A DNA stretch of 8,026 nt from Candidatus Brocadia sp. (GTDB lineage: Bacteria; Planctomycetota; Brocadiia; Brocadiales; Brocadiaceae): positions 1 through 8,026 of the forward strand of contig JAUQXU010000129.1 of assembly GCA_030837935.1 (NCBI GenBank), written 5' to 3'. The notes below the pieces were generated by a model, which saw only the letters and a list, made by a program, of their open reading frames with translations, ran no database searches and was not told the DNA's origin. Shown in pieces: positions 6,237-8,026 of the stretch (positions are counted from its first letter, which is position 1; each line of letters starts with the position of its first letter). The position numbers were made by a program, and so were the translations under genes.

Positions 6237-6857
6237 ATGTACGATACAACAATCAGTCTTATCGGGGCGACCTTCTTCATCGCCTTGACACATGCCATAA
6301 TGCCAAATCACTGGATGCCTTTTGCCCTGATAGGGAAGGGGCAAAAGTGGAGCTTGACGAAAACCATATTCATCACTGCCTTCGCCGGGCTGGGTCATTC
6401 CTTAACAACAACCCTGCTGGGTTTCATCATCGCCATTCTTGGATTTCACATAACAAAATATGCCGAATCCATTGCAGAGCCTCTGGCAGGTTTTATCTTA
6501 ATCGTATTGGGCATTACCTTTATCATTGTCGGCAGGTTAAAGCACGGCACGCATAACCATAACCACTCAAAATTCTCAGATAAAACCCTTGCCATTTCAT
6601 TATTCGCCATGTTAAGCTTCTCACCCTGTGTCGCTGCATTGCCTCTATTTCTGGCTGCCAGCACCTTTAGTTGGGGTAAACTCGTATTACTCTCAATAAT
6701 CCTTTCTGCAACAACCGTTTCAGGCATGCTGGTGCTGACCATCCTGGCTTATACCGGTGTAAAAAAAATAAACCTCTGCAGCATCGAAGAGTACGAAAAA
6801 GAAATCATCGGCGGCATACTAACCCTCATAGGAATAATAACTCTCATAGTACATTAA
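6237..6857 (+). CDS. NicO/UreH-like (HupE/TauE-SafE-type) metal-transport membrane protein
   Basis: This 206-residue protein has about six membrane segments (about 4-22, 43-70, 83-100, 117-142, 148-173, 189-205). The first segment carries HAIMPNHW (H19-H25), matching the HAxxPDH signature of NicO-type nickel/cobalt permeases except for Asn in place of Asp at 24. AGLGHS with H54 in the second segment is also family-like. A loop rich in His (HGTHNHNH, 103-110) follows the third segment and could bind metal. SFSPCVAALP (127-136) resembles the S-P-C motif of UreH/DsbD-like proteins of the same superfamily. Nickel or cobalt transport is the likely role; urease-accessory or sulfite-exporter type annotations are alternatives. 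I chose ATG 6237 because TAAGG lies 9 nt upstream; starts at 6207 (TTG) and 6210 lack a site. It ends the plus-strand run, 56 nt after the propeller gene. No clear terminator hairpin follows. Confidence 0.7.
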   Translation: MYDTTISLIGATFFIALTHAIMPNHWMPFALIGKGQKWSLTKTIFITAFAGLGHSLTTTLLGFIIAILGFHITKYAESIAEPLAGFILIVLGITFIIVGRLKHGTHNHNHSKFSDKTLAISLFAMLSFSPCVAALPLFLAASTFSWGKLVLLSIILSATTVSGMLVLTILAYTGVKKINLCSIEEYEKEIIGGILTLIGIITLIVH

Positions 6858-6964
6858 AGTCTTATTTTTTTCTTCACCATAATTTGCCGACGATAGAATC
6901 GCACGCACGTTATATACTCAACGTGTTCATTAATTGTGATTTATTAAAAACATGAAAACAAGAA

Positions 6965-7134
6965 CCCCGAAGGGGTAAAATGATTATAGATGAAAAGACC
7001 GAAAACAACACCCAATCCCAAGGGGATGACATAATGGACACGCCGGGCATTTCACGGAAAAATGATTATATCACCCATTAGGGGTTTATCGTTGGGTTTT
7101 ATGCTATCATCTATAATCATTTCATCCCTACGGG
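6965..7134. repeat. Fold-back intergenic repeat with four copies of a CCC-nn-GGG head motif
   Basis: The outer arms 6966-6993 and 7107-7134 are inverted copies, identical at 25 of 28 positions, sharing AAATGATTATAGATGA and starting with CCCG(A/T)AGGG. Inside, a second related pair is present: TCCCAAGGGGATGACATAAT on the plus strand from 7016, and CCCCTAATGGGTGATATAAT on the minus strand from 7084. The second unit of each arm begins about 50 nt after the first, so the element is a long imperfect inverted repeat of about 75-nt arms around a 20-nt centre. It has no coding capacity. It looks like a non-autonomous or REP-like dispersed element; spread elsewhere in the genome cannot be seen from here. 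Confidence 0.75.
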
Positions 7135-7260
7135 ATTCATAGCGCTTTCATTGAATAGTATTAAACCTATCGTTAGGAATTTCAAAATAAAATCACAATC
7201 TATGAACCCTCTCAGTATAGCATTACCCTATAAAAACTTCTTTTTGTAAGTTTTTTATCA

Positions 7261-7297
7261 CCTCTTCATCCCCTCCTTGCGAAGGAGTGGATTGAGG
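7261..7297. repeat. Long interrupted hairpin, REP-like
   Basis: The segment folds as CTCCTT-GCG-AAGGAG (7273-7287), extended outward by ATCC/GGAT and CCTC/GAGG pairs with small internal mismatches. The pyrimidine-rich arm CATCCCCTCCTTGCGAAGGAG resembles REP-like intergenic palindromes in general form. No T-tract follows on either strand, which argues against a simple terminator. Confidence 0.5.
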
Positions 7298-7422
7298 GGT
7301 GGTTGTTTTGGTTGCGGCTATGCTGCGCTATGCGGTTATCAGGTTACGACTTTTGCATGTCGGGTTTGTTTTACATTGTAGTTCAAACCCAGTGGTTTGA
7401 TAATTATATCTGGGGCTGTTCG

Positions 7423-7947
7423 TTACTGACACTTTGCCAATATACAAATACGTCTTTCCTTGCAGGTGTCATCCCAGAGATGCGATGGTATCTGCCCCAG
7501 CATCTTCCAGTAATCCGTGTCGATTAGTGGGATGAGCTTGTTTAACGCCGATACGACGTTTGCTATATAGGCAGAGTCTTTCATCAATGCTTCCGTAAGC
7601 GGGCAAAACTCATCCATGAGCAGTTCTAAGTCTCCCTCAACGGTCAAATTCGGATAAAAGGGATACAAACGGCAGGCAATAGGACGATGTTCGTGAATAA
7701 AGCACTGTATGCCATCGGTAAAATTACACATGTTACCGATGATTTCAAGGGCACCGCCAGGCAGTGTGAGCGTTTCGTTAGATATGTGTTTACCGCTCCG
7801 GGTAAAGATAAATTCATCTTCATACGGCAAGAGCACAGACAACGGCTTTTGTTCACACCTTCCGTCACACTTCTCTATGCAGGGCATGAAACCAAAATTG
7901 GTTGCATAGATTTCGTGATAAACCTGAAATAGCTTTTGCTTGTTCAT
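7423..7947 (-). CDS. YkgJ-family (CxxCxxCC, UPF0153-like) zinc/iron-chelating domain protein
   Basis: This 174-residue soluble protein carries the YkgJ pattern: an N-terminal Cys cluster (C23, C27, C31 in PCIEKCDGRC), a central Cys pair (C74, C82), the diagnostic CFIHEHRPIACRLYPFYP stretch (82-99, C92), and a later DEFCPL (C115). These cysteines are thought to bind zinc or an iron-sulfur cluster; the biochemical role of the family is not established. The usual first motif is CxxCC-like, so the CxxxCxxxC spacing here is a variant. Three further cysteines (162, 168, 173) lie near the C-terminus. The start at 7947 has AAGGGAAAAG about 10-13 nt upstream. It is a single gene facing the plus-strand operon. 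Confidence 0.85.
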   Translation of the reverse strand: MNKQKLFQVYHEIYATNFGFMPCIEKCDGRCEQKPLSVLLPYEDEFIFTRSGKHISNETLTLPGGALEIIGNMCNFTDGIQCFIHEHRPIACRLYPFYPNLTVEGDLELLMDEFCPLTEALMKDSAYIANVVSALNKLIPLIDTDYWKMLGQIPSHLWDDTCKERRICILAKCQ

Positions 7948-7990
7948 AATAATGATACTTTTCCCTTATTAATTAGGCTTTCGGCGACTT

Positions 7991-8026
7991 GTATTTGGCC
8001 ACCCCCCATAATCCCCCCGTAAACGG
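7991..8026. repeat. C6-tract intergenic repeat fragment
   Basis: Two runs of six C (8002-8007 and 8013-8018) separated by ATAAT are followed by CCGTAAACGG, itself a short palindrome (CCGT/ACGG, 8017-8026). The element is cut by the window edge. Such ACCCCC-TAAT-CCCCC blocks are common as dispersed intergenic repeats, but copy number cannot be judged here. Confidence 0.35.

Larger units (their letters stand above)
6858..7422. other. Gene-free AT-rich region with palindromic repeats
   Basis: No credible gene is seen in this 565-bp stretch between converging genes. A T-rich run (about 6864-6873) follows the transporter gene but no hairpin precedes it. A small inverted repeat CACGTT/AACGTG lies at 6906-6925. 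The fold-back repeat (6965-7134) and the long hairpin (7261-7297) are listed separately. A 7-bp stem TCAAACC/GGTTTGA at 7383-7400 lies just beyond the YkgJ stop codon but has no T-tract in either direction, so it is at best a weak terminator. Confidence 0.6.

Noticed and set aside
6965..7134. CRISPR array
   Set aside because: The four repeat units are in mixed orientation and imperfect, with only two copies in each direction and no uniform spacers.
7303..7527. 74-codon plus-strand open frame
   Set aside because: It overlaps the 3' end of the well-supported YkgJ gene on the other strand and has no recognisable motif or ribosome-binding site.

Overview
The window is bacterial and comes from a Gram-negative, LPS-making organism: it carries the lipid A genes lpxD and lpxI. 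LpxI (rather than LpxH), a secreted caspase with a PEGA domain, sparse Shine-Dalgarno sequences, moderate-to-low GC, and intergenic palindromic repeats with a CCCG(A/T)AGGG head together suggest a planctomycete-like genome, perhaps of the anammox (Brocadia/Kuenenia) type. That placement is inference from style, not a database result.

Layout. (1) 1-1784, minus strand: the first 594 codons of a large exported caspase-family protein, cut by the window edge. It has a signal peptide, a His152/Cys205 caspase domain, a PEGA domain, a charged linker and the start of a CsgG-like domain. (2) 1785-2275: a divergent intergenic region. On the minus strand it holds a -10 box, an RNA whose 5' half strongly resembles a c-di-GMP-I (GEMM) aptamer, and a strong intrinsic terminator directly before the caspase start, so the caspase gene appears to be controlled by transcription attenuation. 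On the plus strand it holds a 24-bp perfect palindrome with a degenerate second copy, then a TTGACA-17-TATCAT promoter whose predicted transcription start falls on the next ATG. (3) 2276-6857, plus strand: a tight run of a CPBP-family membrane protease, lpxD (overlapping it by 29 nt), lpxI (3 nt later), a secreted seven-bladed beta-propeller protein, and a NicO/UreH-like metal-transport membrane protein. (4) 6858-7422: an AT-rich gene-free stretch with a fold-back repeat (6965-7134) and a repeat-like hairpin (7261-7297). (5) 7423-7947, minus strand: a YkgJ-type Cys-rich metal-cluster protein. The right end has paired C6 tracts typical of dispersed intergenic repeats.

How the parts may work together: LpxD and LpxI catalyse two non-consecutive steps of lipid A synthesis (N-acylation of the glucosamine, and later cleavage of UDP-diacylglucosamine). 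The CPBP protease and the secreted propeller share their transcription unit, so envelope-related roles are plausible but unproven. The most interesting system is the caspase locus: a putative second-messenger riboswitch with an overlapping antiterminator/terminator arrangement in front of a periplasmic or exported caspase-PEGA-CsgG-like protein.
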